Assembly (NCBI GenBank): GCA_035048815.1
Contig: JAUCBN010000054.1
Coordinates: forward strand, 10,726,001-10,790,000
Length of the DNA stretch: 64,000 nt
Direction of reading: 5' to 3'
Origin: Abelmoschus esculentus
Taxonomy: Eukaryota > Streptophyta > Magnoliopsida > Malvales > Malvaceae
This document shows positions 46,549 to 58,435 of the stretch, one piece after another. Under the pieces are notes generated by a model. That model did no database searches. It was given only the letters and a program-made list of their open reading frames with translations, and was not told where the DNA came from. The translations under genes were made by a program, and so were the position numbers. The first letter of the stretch is position 1. The number at the start of each line of letters is the position of its first letter.

Positions 46549-46559
46549 ATTCTATAAAA

Positions 46560-47407
46560 TTTGTCGTACCGGCGTAATGAATTTTATGAATTTATATATT
46601 TTTAATTAAATTGATGATGAATATTTATAAAATTTTGTCATATCAACCGGGAATATTCATGTAAATGAGTATTAAATCCGCATATAATTCTATTCGGACA
46701 TAAAAACGTTAATTATGTTTAAAACAAACAAACAATATAACTTGCACTTGTAATTAATTTGCTAAGAATTGGTTAGTATCGTTGGACCGGGTTGTTAACC
46801 CGTTAAGGTTGTTGGGTCAAGTACAACAGCAAAAATAAAAGGAAATAGAGAATCAAGAGAATATTTAAATATATTTATTATTTTCATAAAAAAATAATTT
46901 CTCAAAGTTTTTTTTAAATCGAATATCAATTATAATAGTTCAATAAATTATTTACTGGAATATATGTAATTAAATAATAACCCTTAAAAGTATATATATA
47001 TATATATATTAATTTTGTTCGGTTCGAGAAACAATTATCAATTTAATTTAATTTCATATTTTTGTTTATTCTCTTAACCCTAATATATCATCAAAATATT
47101 TTTAAAAATCCATCCTTAGCCATTAAAATTTTTACGGTCGAATGAGATGAGATATTAAAATATTTAAATAATATTTAAAATTTAATTTTGACGTTATAAT
47201 TAAGAAAATTAAATTATGACATCTTTTATGATAAAATTTATAGTATCTAAACTGAATTAATTAATCGAATAATTATAAATTAATAATTAAAAAAACTATA
47301 TAAATTTTTGATAGGTTTCTTCTAAAAGACATTTTGCAGGTAGAATCGTGAAAGCATAAAAGTTGGGCAAAAAGCAAGGAATTTTACACGAAAAGACAAG
47401 CTTAAAA
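46560..47407. other. AT-rich intergenic DNA
   Basis: No gene. A (TA)n tract lies at about 46990-47010. Confidence 0.5.
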
Positions 47408-47803
47408 GGGTAAACTATAATATAGGTCACTCAATTATTAAAAATTATATTTAGGTCATTTATTTATGATTAAGGTTATATTTGGATTACCCAATTAATA
47501 AAAGTTATATTGGATTACTTAATTATATGTGATTATATTTGAGTCGTCCTTCGTATTTAATTTTTTTTTATCAATTTGTGTATTAGATTAATTAATAATT
47601 TTAAATGAAGTATTCTAATGTTAACAAATGTATACAGCTAATTTGAAAGAATAAACGACCAAATTGATATACTTTTTTAAATATAAAGGATTACTCAATC
47701 ATAAACTTACTTATAATCAATTAACCCAAATATAATCTTTAATAATTTGATGATCAAATATAATTATACCCATAATTAAGTGATTCTGTTATAATTTTTA
47801 TCC
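47408..47803. repeat. Fold-back element with GGGTAAACTA end
   Basis: Begins GGGTAAACTATAATATAGGTCAC and ends TTATAATTTTTATCC. The two arms pair imperfectly over at least 100 bp (AATTATATTTAGGTC / ATCAAATATAATTAT; GGTTATATTTGG / CCAAATATAATC). No clear target duplication was found. It is probably related at its terminus to the element at 46185. Confidence 0.55.
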
Positions 47804-48256
47804 TTAAAAAAATAAATTAACTCATCATAAAAAATACCTCTAAATAGATTTTTGTATATTAAAAACTCATTAAATAAAATTTTAAACTAATTAAATCATT
47901 CTTTAATTATTACCGTATTAACATGATCGTAAAATTTATTGATGTGACATTTAAAAAATATCGATACCACACTATATAACACTTAAATCCCTTGACTTCC
48001 ATTTGCATTTTCTGCAGGTGACTATTTTGCAATCACATGTAAAGTATATGCCAATTTTGTGAATACATTAATTTGAAAATGACTTTTGATGGAATTTTTC
48101 ATTTTGTAGTAGTCTAATTCTTTATGAGTTCGTGTTTCACTTTTCCACCAACTAATCCAAACGAGTTGTAAATGTCAGTCCACGTGGCACACTTGACACC
48201 CATTTTTTCAAATTGATAAATGAAATATATATATATATATTTATTGCTTTTCTGGT

Positions 48257-48408
48257 TCCAGGGTTTAAACCTGACAAATTCAGACCGACCCGGGTCGTAC
48301 ACTAATTTTGGTGGGTGAGTCTCAGCAGGAATTTTCTGTGTAAACAACGTCTCAAACTTGAGACTTGCTTAAGCGGAACCAAGCTGCTTACCACTTGGAC
48401 CAATCTCA
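48257..48408 (-). repeat. tRNA-derived SINE-like repeat, copy A
   Basis: On the minus strand: GATTGGTCCAAGTGGTAAGC (box-A-like), CTTGGTTCCGCTTAAGC, CAAGTCTCAAGTTTGAGAC (box-B-like), then a body with GACTCACCCACCAAAATTAG, GTACGACCCGGGTCGGTCTG and GTCAGGTTTAAACCCTGG. Three diverged copies are at 48504-48638, 58292-58435 and 58709-58848. No ORF is present. Confidence 0.6.
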
Positions 48409-48503
48409 GTTCGTATAAATATGAAAAATATTTAGTGTTTCATATTTATTTACTTTTATAAAACTGATATTCTATATATATTTTTATATTTTTAGCATTT
48501 TTA

Positions 48504-48638
48504 ACTAATTTGAATTAACTCGTATTGTACATTTAATTTTGATGGGTGAGTTTCTCAATAGAGTTTTTTGCGTATGCAATACTTCAGACCCGAAATCTGT
48601 TAAGCGAAATTAACTCGCTTACCACTTAAACTAATCCC
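48504..48638 (-). repeat. tRNA-derived SINE-like repeat, copy B
   Basis: The same family and strand as 48257-48408: GGGATTAGTTTAAGTGGTAAGC, GCTTAACAGATTTCGGGTC, then GAAACTCACCCATCAAAATT. More diverged. Confidence 0.6.
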
Positions 48639-50454
48639 TATATAGGTCAAACTCGTTTTTGACCAAACATGAATTCTAAAGATAAAAAAATAATTAATTA
48701 ATTTTTTATTACACAAAATTCATATTTGCTCAAATACAAATTTAATTTATGTGAACTAAAATATATTATTTAAATATTATACAAATTTCTAATTAAATTC
48801 TTAAAATAGAATATTTAACAATTTTATCAATTTAATGCACAATAATTTAAGAATAAATAACTATTTTTACCTACCACAAAAAAGTTGAATTATTAAATAC
48901 TAGAAAAGGAAATAAAGTTTTAAATCGCCAGGCCTAATATTTTAAACAAAACCCATCTTCACCTAACTACCGTTTTCCGTATAAAAAATTATTTTTATTG
49001 ATATTTTAAAAATATTTAAACTTTTACTAATAATTATTTTTATTCAAAATTTATAATAGTTTTACTAAAAACCACTTGAGTTATTAATTTTAAATTATAT
49101 TTTTTATATTTTTATTACTAAATTTTTTAAATATTAAAATGTTTTCGAGCATGGACAAATGTACATGTAATATTTAATAATTAGTGAATTTGTTTTCAAA
49201 TATATATATATAAATTTAACTGTAATTAAATCTACTTGATAAGTTTTAGTATGAGATTTTAAAGAATTAATATAGTTTTTCATAAAAAATATTAAAATTT
49301 AATTTTCTTTTTTGAATCAGCTACAATGATTACAACAATATCTGTTATAGAATATATTCTTAATCATAGGACTTTGATCGCTCAATTATTGTACTGATAT
49401 TACTTATGTTTAAACCTGTGATCTCCAAAAATAACAATCATTCTTTTAATCACTGAGGCAAAATGATTCGTGCAGAATTTATTATAATTGTATAAGAATT
49501 TCGCATACTTCATAATCTATTACGACCCTATTATGTAAAATATTTAACTTTCTTACAGTTTTCAAGTTCTAATCAAATTCTTCAGCTTTACGTGATATAT
49601 ATATATATATATCACATGTAAAAATAAATTTATCAAAAAAATATCATTTAGTAACATAATATTTTAAATATTTATAATTAAAATTAAATAAACATTCAAA
49701 TAATTCAATTAAATATTTTAAAATAAAATTTAAATTATATATATAATTAAATTTAACTCATTCTAACGCTCCAACTAATTCCACCGATGCTATACAAGAC
49801 CTTCCCTAGTTGTATACTTCCAAATTAAAATTGCGAGATTTCTCGCACTTTCCAGCGCGTGTGGCGACGGGAGCCTACCGGCACGTGTATTTGTTTCCGG
49901 AATTTACTTTGCTGGCCTTACCTAAAGGCATAATACAAAAAAAAAACTTTTTAAGGTTTTACTGTATTATTATTTTAATTTATATTTTTAAATAATTTAT
50001 CTTTTTAATATTTTATTATGAATTAAAACATTTTTATGGATTAAAATTATTAATTAATTAATAATAAATAATTTAAAATAATATAATAAATTTATATAAT
50101 AATACTTATTAAGATATTAATGTTATTTTATTATATCGTTTACTAATTTTAAAAAATATAAACCAAAATAATAATTTAATCGATTTTTTTCTTCATTATG
50201 TCTTACCTAGAACACATGAATGAGGTCATATTTGGTATTTAATATTTTAAGAAAAAATCAAAACAAATAATAAATATTTTACCAAATTCTGGTGGATCCC
50301 ACCAGCTTCTCCCCCTCCATTTCTCGCCGTCGAAGAAAAAAGCAAAAATTTTGGGAGAATTTGATCTCCTATATATAAATATAGATAGCCAGAGAGAGCT
50401 GAAATTCATGTTAATGGTAGTTTAAGACTGTGTATCTCTGTTGGCGTTTCGGTG
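48639..50454. other. AT-rich intergenic DNA before the OTU gene
   Basis: No gene. The minus strand at about 49395-49475 resembles another tRNA-like remnant (TTGCCTCAGTGATTAAAAGAATG and ACAGGTTTAAAC). A TA-core hairpin lies at 49588-49618. A 61-codon ORF near 49810 has no family features. Composition becomes CT-rich from about 50300, the OTU leader. Confidence 0.45.
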
Positions 50455-52538
50455 ATGCTTGGTTTATTGTGCGCACGAACTCCCAAACCTTGGATCCTCA
50501 ACACCCTTTCACTTATCTCACACGGCGGCGGCGGCTCTGCGGGTTACCACCACAAAAATCGCTTGTTGAATTGGTCCACGCAATCCGTGGGCTTATCGGC
50601 CAATAGTCGGCATCATTCCACAGCGTGTCGAGTCGGTGGCTCAAACGGAGCTGCGGCTTCTATATGGCATGCAATCCTGCCATGTGGTGGCGATCGTGGA
50701 GGAGTGAAGAGTAGAGGGGATGTGTGGAGGAATGTGGAGAGGAAAGGAGAAGGCTCCTGGAATGTGGCGTGGGATGCCAGACCGGCTCGTTGGCTTCATC
50801 GACCTGACTCTGCTTGGCTTCTCTTTGGAGTTTGCGCCTGTCTCGCGCCAACGGTTGAATTCATCGATGTCAATCTCGACGGTGATGGAAATACCGATGG
50901 AGCCGACCTAAATTCAATCTCCACCGACGAAAAGAATCTGTCTTAGTGTCTGCCGCCGATGATTACAAAGTTACAGGTTAGTTGTAACAGATTAACCGTA
51001 TTTGTTGCTGAAAAGTGAAAAACAGTTTCAAATTTTCAATAGTAATTAATTAGTAAAATCCAAAATTTAATTTATATTTGATTAGCTGACGTTAATTACA
51101 AAGTTACATAGTGTTTATAACTGATAAACAAATTACAGAACACAATTTCAATTGTTTTCAATATTAAAAAACCGATTTTGATTGTATATTTGATTGGAAA
51201 TTGCAGGGGTTTTGGCAGATGGGCGATGCCTTTTCAGGGCCATAGCTCATGTAGCTTGCTTGAGGTCTGGGGGAGAAGCACCAGATGAGTCTCGTCAGAG
51301 AGAACTTGCTGATAAATTGAGAGCTCAGGTAATTTAGGTGAAATTAAAATGCATAGATGTTTCAACTCTCTCTATCATTTAAATCAAACAATAACTTTCG
51401 TTATTTTCAACCAAAACAAAGTTTCAGTTTTGACGAGATAAATTTCTTTTCTGATATCTACAAATGATTCATACTGTTTTTCCCTTTAAATGTTTAATTA
51501 TGTAGGTTGTGAATGAGCTTTTGAAAAGGCGTGAAGAAGCTGAATGGTAAAGATTTAGTTTTGTTATATCCCAAAGTCCTTAACCTTTTCTTCCTATTTT
51601 ATTAAGCATAAGGTTTCATTTGATGATTGCAGGTTTATCGAGGGTGATTTTGATTCTTATATAAAGGAAATTCAACAGCCTTATGTTTGGGGAGGAGAAC
51701 CCGAATTATTAATGGCTTCACATGTTTTAATGTGAGTTTTTTTTTTTTTGCTATTTCTTACTATGATTTGTTTTCTAATATGATTCGTTTTTTGGTGGTA
51801 TCATATAATCATGCAATTATTCAATCAAAATGAACAATAATTAGGGTCCATGACTTGTGAGTTCCATATATTACTTTGATCCCTCCTGCATGACGTTGAA
51901 TCTCGATTAGTTAATAGTAGTGCCATTACTGTAACTCGTATCCTTTTTTCTTTTGCAAACAAATGAAAAGGTTAAGAGATGTCTTAAGACACTAATTACT
52001 AATTAGTGACTCAAGTTATCATAGACAGGATAATTAGAATATTGCCGAGAAGATATAATCGAGGTTCCTTGCATCATTTTGTATTATCGTGCTTTCATTA
52101 ATCTTGCATACTTTAAGAATTTTTTTTGTTTAAGCCACTGTTTGATAATTAATGCTTGAGCTAGTTGGTCTGTATATGCCTTATGAACGAAACTAAGCTG
52201 ATGTTAAAGCCAAACAATATTTGTTCTTTCCTTGAGCATTGTTCAAATTATATTATAACCAAAACCCTAAAGTTGGAATTCGATTACCATGTTCAATATT
52301 CCTCTTTATGTTTCTTATGTTTTGCTTGACTATTGTATTTGACACGCTATTTCTGTTCACTCTGCCCAGGACTCCAATTTCAGTCTATATGGTTCATAGA
52401 ACCTCTGGTAATTTGACAAACATAGCAAACTATGGCGAAGAATACCAGGAGATGGAGAATCCTATTAACGTGCTTTTTCACGGGTATGGTCACTATGACA
52501 TATTGGAGTCGTTGCCGAAGTTAATTTCCACCAAATAA
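50455..52538 (+). CDS. OTU-domain deubiquitinase, frame break in exon 1
   Basis: Five exons are supported: 50455-50976, 51207-51328, 51506-51546, 51633-51731 and 52370-52538. Exons 2-5 give a plant OTU domain: VLADGRCLFRAIAHVACLRS with the catalytic Asp and Cys, WGGEPELLMASHVL, and HGYGHYDILE with the catalytic His. It resembles Arabidopsis OTU3-type enzymes, which cleave ubiquitin chains. Exon 1 from the ATG encodes a variable region ending STDEKNLS and then hits TAG at 50944-50946, while SAADDYKVTG just before the splice site lies in another frame. Either a short intron (50882-50946, 65 nt, which would restore a 295-residue frame) or a one-base indel is present. Splice phases of the remaining exons agree. 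Confidence 0.8.
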
Positions 52539-54273
52539 AAACGTAAGAGTTTTGGTCTTGTTATAGCATTTTTCATAAAAAATAAGCTTGAACTTATTTT
52601 AAATGGAGGGATTCCATTGAACCAAGAAGTAGCCTGAGGTTGATAAACTAGCTTGCACCTACCTCCGCTATTGCAATAAAGGTCACAAAATTTTGTAGTT
52701 TCTGAGAGTGTTTCATGATTTTTAGAACTCAATTGGTGAAACATTATAGTTTGTTTAGTTCTTTTCCTTTGTAAACTCAGTGATGATTGTTTCTTCTTTT
52801 CGGACATCTTTTCGAAATCGAATTATTTATTTTTCTTTTTCAACTTTTCTCTTTCGAATATATTGTATAGATGTTTATTTGCCTCTAGTTGGGAGGACCA
52901 ACTCTCTTAAACTCTCTGGCCTAAGAGAGAACATCTTGAGGGAGTTGCTGAATATTCATTTGATCGTGTAAATTCCCCTTGTTGCTGAGTTTTAAGTCCA
53001 GTTGTTTTCTTGTCATATGTTTACTATTCAGAAAATTGAGTTCTTTGGCTATTCATCTAAAGTAGGTTGCTCGGACTCGGTTCAAGTGTGAGTGTCGGAT
53101 ACGGGTATGTTTTAAGCATGATTAAGGTTATGTTTAAGTATAACAACGGAGATTTTGAAATAAAAATCAATTTTTTAAGTTAAGGGTAATGATTTTTGTG
53201 TTTTAAAAATTATTTTTGGATATGTAGATATAAAAAATTATTTATTCTTAAATTTTTTAATTTTGGATATATAGATATAAAGAATTTATTTAATTTTTGA
53301 CGTGTTTAAATTATTATTTTTAGTTTTCTATAAATATTATTAAACAATAATACTAAATACTTAAATCAACAGATCACATATTTTCATTAGTTTTCGCAAT
53401 ATTTTTTTAAAAAACCTTCCCTAAAATACTTTTACAATAAAATTTTGACTCAATAATGAAAAATTAAACCGACTCGCAGTGACGGAATTATATGAGGTGG
53501 GTGTCTTAATTTTTTTTATCTCTTCTCTTATATATTTTTTTAAAAATTAGTTTATTTATAAATTTATCTTCAGTTTTAAACATTTATATTTACCCTCTAA
53601 ATCTAAATTTTGACTCTATCTCTATGCGTTCGAATCAAGATATAAATGGGATGTGATGATCTTTGGGTGTTTTTCTAATAATCTTAAGGTGATTACACGT
53701 AATTTCTATTCATACTTTTTAAAACTATTTGATCACAAATGGGTATATCAGATAAAACTGATCGAATTTGAGTCTCATAAAATAAATATCGTCCTATTTT
53801 CGCCGGACCCTCATTAGATTCCAAATGTATTTTTTTATAGAAATTCATATTGTATCAAATATTTATGTGTAATTCATACTAGAATCACATGATGGTTTTA
53901 AGAATTGAAATTTTCCCGGGAAACCTGGAGAAGAAATAGGCGGAGCCAGGCTAACCTTTTCACATGGACAAACAAGTCTTACACAGAAACAATGCTTTGA
54001 CTTTCTTTCTAAATTGATGGCTGAGCTGTTTGGGAAGATGGAAAATCTCATCATTATCATTATTTCTTGCTTCTTAACTAATTCATATGACTATTTGCAT
54101 ATTAGATATTATATATATTAGCTTCATATAATTTCCCAATTTTAAAAATAAATTAAATGTGTCATCCACCTGAATAACAAAATATAAAATATTCTGCCTG
54201 CTAAGTCATTGTTGTTGAACATAAAATATGATGAAACCATCATTGGAAATCAGAGAAAGTAGAGTTGGATGCC
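52539..54273. other. OTU 3' region and intergenic DNA
   Basis: The first few hundred bases are likely 3' UTR. Near 53070 GTTGCTCGGACTCGG echoes the inverted element at 14350. The rest, to the CYP714 start, is AT-rich without genes. Confidence 0.5.
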
Positions 54274-56246
54274 ATGGAATTGGCGTCTGTGCTTTTCGGG
54301 ATCGTGTCCGCGATCTTGTTAGTAGGATCGGTTCGTGTGATCGTGCGCCTGTATAGTTCGCTTGTGTCGACGCCCGAAAGGCAACGTTCGAAGCTGATGA
54401 AGCAAGGGATTCGAGGTCCTCCGCCGTCGATGTTGGTTGGTAATCTGCTGCAGATGGGGAAGACAGAGTCCGATGATTCAAACACGGCGCGGGACGAAAA
54501 ACAAGTGATCACTCACGGTTGTTGTTCTAAGGTTTTACCGTTTCTCAATCAGTGGAGACAACAATATGGTATGTAACATGTTCATGTTTTGACTTTCGAG
54601 TAGGAGTACTCGTCGAATTTTCGGGTTTTGAGACGTTTACGGTGAACTTTCAGGTCCGACATTCGTGTTCTCGATGGGGAACATACAAGTTCTTCATATG
54701 AGCCATCCGGATGTCGTGAAAGAGATGTCGGCGTACACTTCGTACGACATGGGGAGGCCTTTCTATCAGAAGCAAGGGCTTCATCCTCTCTATGGCGAGG
54801 GGATTCTGCATGCCAATGGTGCAGTATGGGCACATCAAAGGAAAGTAATGGCTCCTGAATTCTACATGGACAAAGTCAAGGTATGGTTTAAAATATTGGC
54901 AATCTTGTATTGAATGTGGCATCAAGTAATGGTACATTAGTCCATCATGTGTAGGGTATGATGACATTAATGACAGAGTCTGCGGTTTCGGTGATAAACG
55001 AGTGGGATCGTGTGATCGGATCCACCGGAGGAGTGGCCGACATAAAGATCGACGAGTATTTGAGGAACTTTTCCGGAGAAGTAATCTCAAAAGCATGTTT
55101 TGGAAGAAATTGTAAAGAGGTAATCTCAAAGCTCAGAGCACTTCAAGAAATTGTATGTAAGAAAGTTGCCTTGCAAGGGATTCCTGGGCTGAGGTAAGAC
55201 CCTTTCTCTTTATTTTCTTACATAAAAAGTTGTCTTGTTATATGTCTGGGTGACACCCTGCTTATTCCGAACTTTTTAAATTTATATATTTTGTTTTAAT
55301 CTTTGTAATTTTTTATTTAGTCTTTAAATTTTATAATTTATCGTGAAATTTAGAGATTTTTATTATTTTTCTCGATCCGTTACTGTTTATTAGATCACTA
55401 CCAACTAAAAGCAACAGAGAAATGTGGAGATTAGAGAAAGAAATACACACATTAATCTTGAAGGAAATTAAAAGAAAAGGAGCAGATTCAGAGAAGAACA
55501 TTTTACAAATGATCATTGAGGGAGCAAACAACAGTGATTTAAGACAAGATGAAATAGACGACTTTGTTGTTGATAACTGCAAGAACATATGCTTTCCGGC
55601 CTACGAAAACGGCGCGGTGCCGGCAATCTGGACCTTGATGTTATTAGCCCTGTATCCGGAGTGGCAAGACAAAGTCCGTGCGGAGGTTATCGAAATCTGC
55701 GACGGCCAATTGCCTAGCTTCACCATGCTTAACAAGATGAAAACGGTAAGTGTTAAACCATTTGAACACATTTTTCATATTCGTTACACATTTTTTATGA
55801 TCACCGAAAAACTACGGCAGCTTACGATGGTGATCCACGAGTCGTTACGGCTTTACCCTCTCGGCTGCATGCTTACTCGGGAGGCGGTTCGGGACACGAA
55901 GTTCGGAGGCATCGATGTGCCGGAAGGAGTTTGTGTTTGGGTGATGTTGATGGCATTGTACGAAGATCCTGATATTTGGGGACCTGATGTCCATAAATTC
56001 AACCCCGGCAGGTTTGTCAATGGAATCAATGGTGCATGTAAGTTTCCACATGTGTACGTACCCTTTGGCACCGGGCCTCGTTCATGTTTCGGGCAGCATT
56101 TTGCCATGTCTGAACTCAAGATACTTCTTAGTCTTATAGTGTCAAACTTTACGTTCTCCCTCTCACCAAACTATCGACATTCTCCGGTCATGAATTTAAT
56201 TATCGAACCAGAATTTGGTGTAGATCTACTTGTTCGGAAGGTTTGA
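54274..56246 (+). CDS. Cytochrome P450, CYP714 type
   Basis: Five exons, 54274-54568, 54654-54880, 54955-55193, 55394-55745 and 55821-56246, join in frame to 512 residues. After a membrane anchor (SVLFGIVSAILLVGSVRVIV) come GIRGPPPSMLVGN, the C-helix WAHQRKVMAPEF, ExxR in IHESLRLYP, PxRF as FNPGRF, and the haem loop FGTGPRSCFGQ with Cys460. Exon pattern and sequence (SNREMWRLEKEIHTLILKEIK; GACKFPHVYVPFG) fit CYP714, a family that oxidises gibberellins and other diterpenoids or triterpenoids. The I-helix motif is unusual: residues 320-327 read CFPAYENG where AGYETT is expected, so the Thr that helps oxygen activation is Asn326. The protein may work differently or not at all. The first in-frame ATG is 54274. 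Confidence 0.88.
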
Positions 56247-56896
56247 GGAAGTTGTATTTGGATTTGCTTGGTTATATAGAAGTTTTATTTTTATTTGACT
56301 TAATACACTTTTTTCGATAAAATATATTTGTTTTCTTAACTTACCTTTTAAATTATTTTTTAATTTGTTTTGCCCCCTATATTTTACGTCGTTGTCATCC
56401 CTAAACTATCAATTTCTCTAAATTACCCTTTAAACTATACGAATGCGAACTAAAAGTAGATGACTTTATCAAATATTTTAAAAGTACGGTGACCAAAATG
56501 AATATGACTTAAAAGTTTAGTGACCATTTATATATTAAGCCTATCTACAAAGATACATGATCTAAGGGTACAACTCGAAGAGGGATAGAAATAATTATAA
56601 AGTTTCTATAATCAATTGTAATATTTAAGAAATAATTATAAAGTTTCAATAATTATAACTCATCTTTCTTAATAGCGTTTTCAAATTTTTTTAATGAATT
56701 TCGAGATAAACATCATTTAATGAACGTAGTTTATCAAAATTTAGGCCCCTCTTTTTCGGGGACCTTGTGCGGTAATTTCTATTGCGCCTGTCCAGAACCC
56801 GAGTAGTAAATATTGTAAAAGTAAAGCAACTTTTATTTGATAAACGATGGTAGAAAATAGAGAAAAAGACAAGCATGCAATAGATGCAACATTTTA
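56247..56896. other. Convergent spacer between CYP714 and OMT
   Basis: The 3' flanks of both genes. No additional gene or repeat was recognised. Confidence 0.5.
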
Positions 56897-58083
56897 CTAA
56901 GGGTAAACCTCAATGACAGATCTCATGCCTAGAATCGGAGTAATTTTATAGGCACTAAAACCTGCAGATAAAAACAGCTTAGACCATTCATCCTCCTCCC
57001 TCTGTTTCCCGTTCAACGCCACCATCGCCGCCATGTCAAACAGGAGCTGTGGCTTGACCAAGTCTAAGCCTTCGTCACTCACTTTATCAGTCTTCAAAAC
57101 CATGTCGACTATAATCAACTTCCCACCATCCTTTCCACTGGAAATAGCCATTTTACATTGCTTCAAAATCTTCAAGCAATCATCGTCGTTCCAATCATGC
57201 AACACCCACTGTTTAACCAACACAAAGGAATTAATCAACACAAAAATATATGAAAATAGCAAGATTTTATGTCAGACCGTGCGAAATAATGCGAACTGCT
57301 AGGAAGTTATATTAGAACCTTAAGTAAAACTGCATCTGCAGCTGGAACTTGTTCAAACATGTTGCCTCCAACATATTTCAAGTTCCCACTATCTTGTAGG
57401 CCAGCAACAATCTCAGGACGATCAAACACAGTGCAGTCCAAGTGTGGAAATGCGTCAGCAATGACCTTGCCTACTGTTCCTGTGTTACCTCCAACATCCA
57501 CCAATGAATTCAATCCCTCAAACGTTTCCTTGTATCTGTCAATCAAAACAGCAACAACCAACCGGGAATCGCTAGCCATGCCTTTATTAAGCGGATCGAC
57601 GAGCTTCGGGTCACAGAAATCACGGTCCCAGAATGGCTTCCCATGTACAGTAACAAATGGTGTAGGATCATTGTTTTCAAACCAGACTCCTAGAGAATCC
57701 CAACGCTTTGTTAACATAGGATCCAGCAGGACTTCCACAAGTGGTGCTAAGCTGAAGGGGTCATCCTTGAGTAGGAATCGAGAAGCGTTGGTAAGAACAT
57801 AGCCATCTTCTCGGACGTCATCGCTTAGCTTTTGTTGGGCAAAGAAGCCCGAATGAACTAAAAGACGCATGAGCCGGTAGATGTTGCGTGCCTTGGTAGG
57901 GTTGAGCGTCGGTAGTGCAGCAACCAGCTCGGTAACAGTCATGGGCTTGCCATGGTTATGAATGATATCAGGAATGCCTAAATCAACAGCACATTTTAGG
58001 GACATGGAATTTATGAAGCTGAAGATGTGATTCCAGACATGAGCTTGAGCTTGAAGTAGCTCATTCACATTGACCATATCCAT
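56897..58083 (-). CDS. Class II plant O-methyltransferase
   Basis: Two exons, 58083-57319 and 57208-56897, give 358 residues, the usual length for SAM-dependent O-methyltransferases of the COMT/isoflavone-OMT type. The N-terminal dimerisation domain contains HVWNHIFSFINSMSLKCAVDLGIPDII. The Rossmann core has LVDVGGNTGTVGKVIADAFPHL, CTVFDRPEIV and YVGGNMFEQVPAADAVLLK; the catalytic base is H259 in WVLHDWNDDDC, at the start of exon 2. The end is TPILGMRSVIEVYP. Two SAM-site positions differ from the family: VGGNTG for VGGGTG and GGNMFE for GGDMFE. The single-intron position is typical. Sequence suggests phenolic substrates (resveratrol or flavonoid type), not provable here. Confidence 0.92.
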
Positions 58084-58137
58084 CTTAGACGAGGTCTTTC
58101 TGTTTTGCTATGAAACCAGCATGCTTATGAAACATGT

Positions 58138-58147
58138 TATTTATAGA
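58138..58147 (-). promoter_or_regulatory. OMT TATA box
   Basis: TCTATAAATA on the minus strand, 55-64 nt upstream of the O-methyltransferase ATG, a good plant TATA match. It implies a leader of roughly 20-30 nt. Confidence 0.6.
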
Positions 58148-58291
58148 CTGAAAGAGATACATGGACAACGAAGGTTAACAGGAGCTGACGTCTTAAAACA
58201 TTTTTCCCCATGAATCACGTGGCTGATGATGCACATTTTGCAGTCCAATGCACCTTCAATAATACATATTCTTTTAATTCATGTATAGGCC

Positions 58292-58435
58292 GGGTTAATC
58301 CAAGTTGTAAACAATTTGATATCGCTTAAGTAAGTCTGAGTTTAAGTTCTTGTGTATGCAGTAATTAAATTCCTATGATGAGATTTTCTCACCAAAGCAA
58401 GATATATGACATAAGTCGATTTGAATTAATCCTAA
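58292..58435 (+). repeat. tRNA-derived SINE-like repeat, copy C
   Basis: Plus-strand relative of 48257-48408: GGGTTAATCCAAGTTGTAAAC, ATCGCTTAAGTAAGTC, GAGATTTTCTCACCAAAGC, then TAAGTCGATTTGAATTAATCC. It lies just upstream of the OMT promoter. Confidence 0.55.

Noticed and set aside
48114..48347. 77-codon minus-strand ORF
   Set aside because: It overlaps the SINE-like copy at 48257-48408 and has no protein features.
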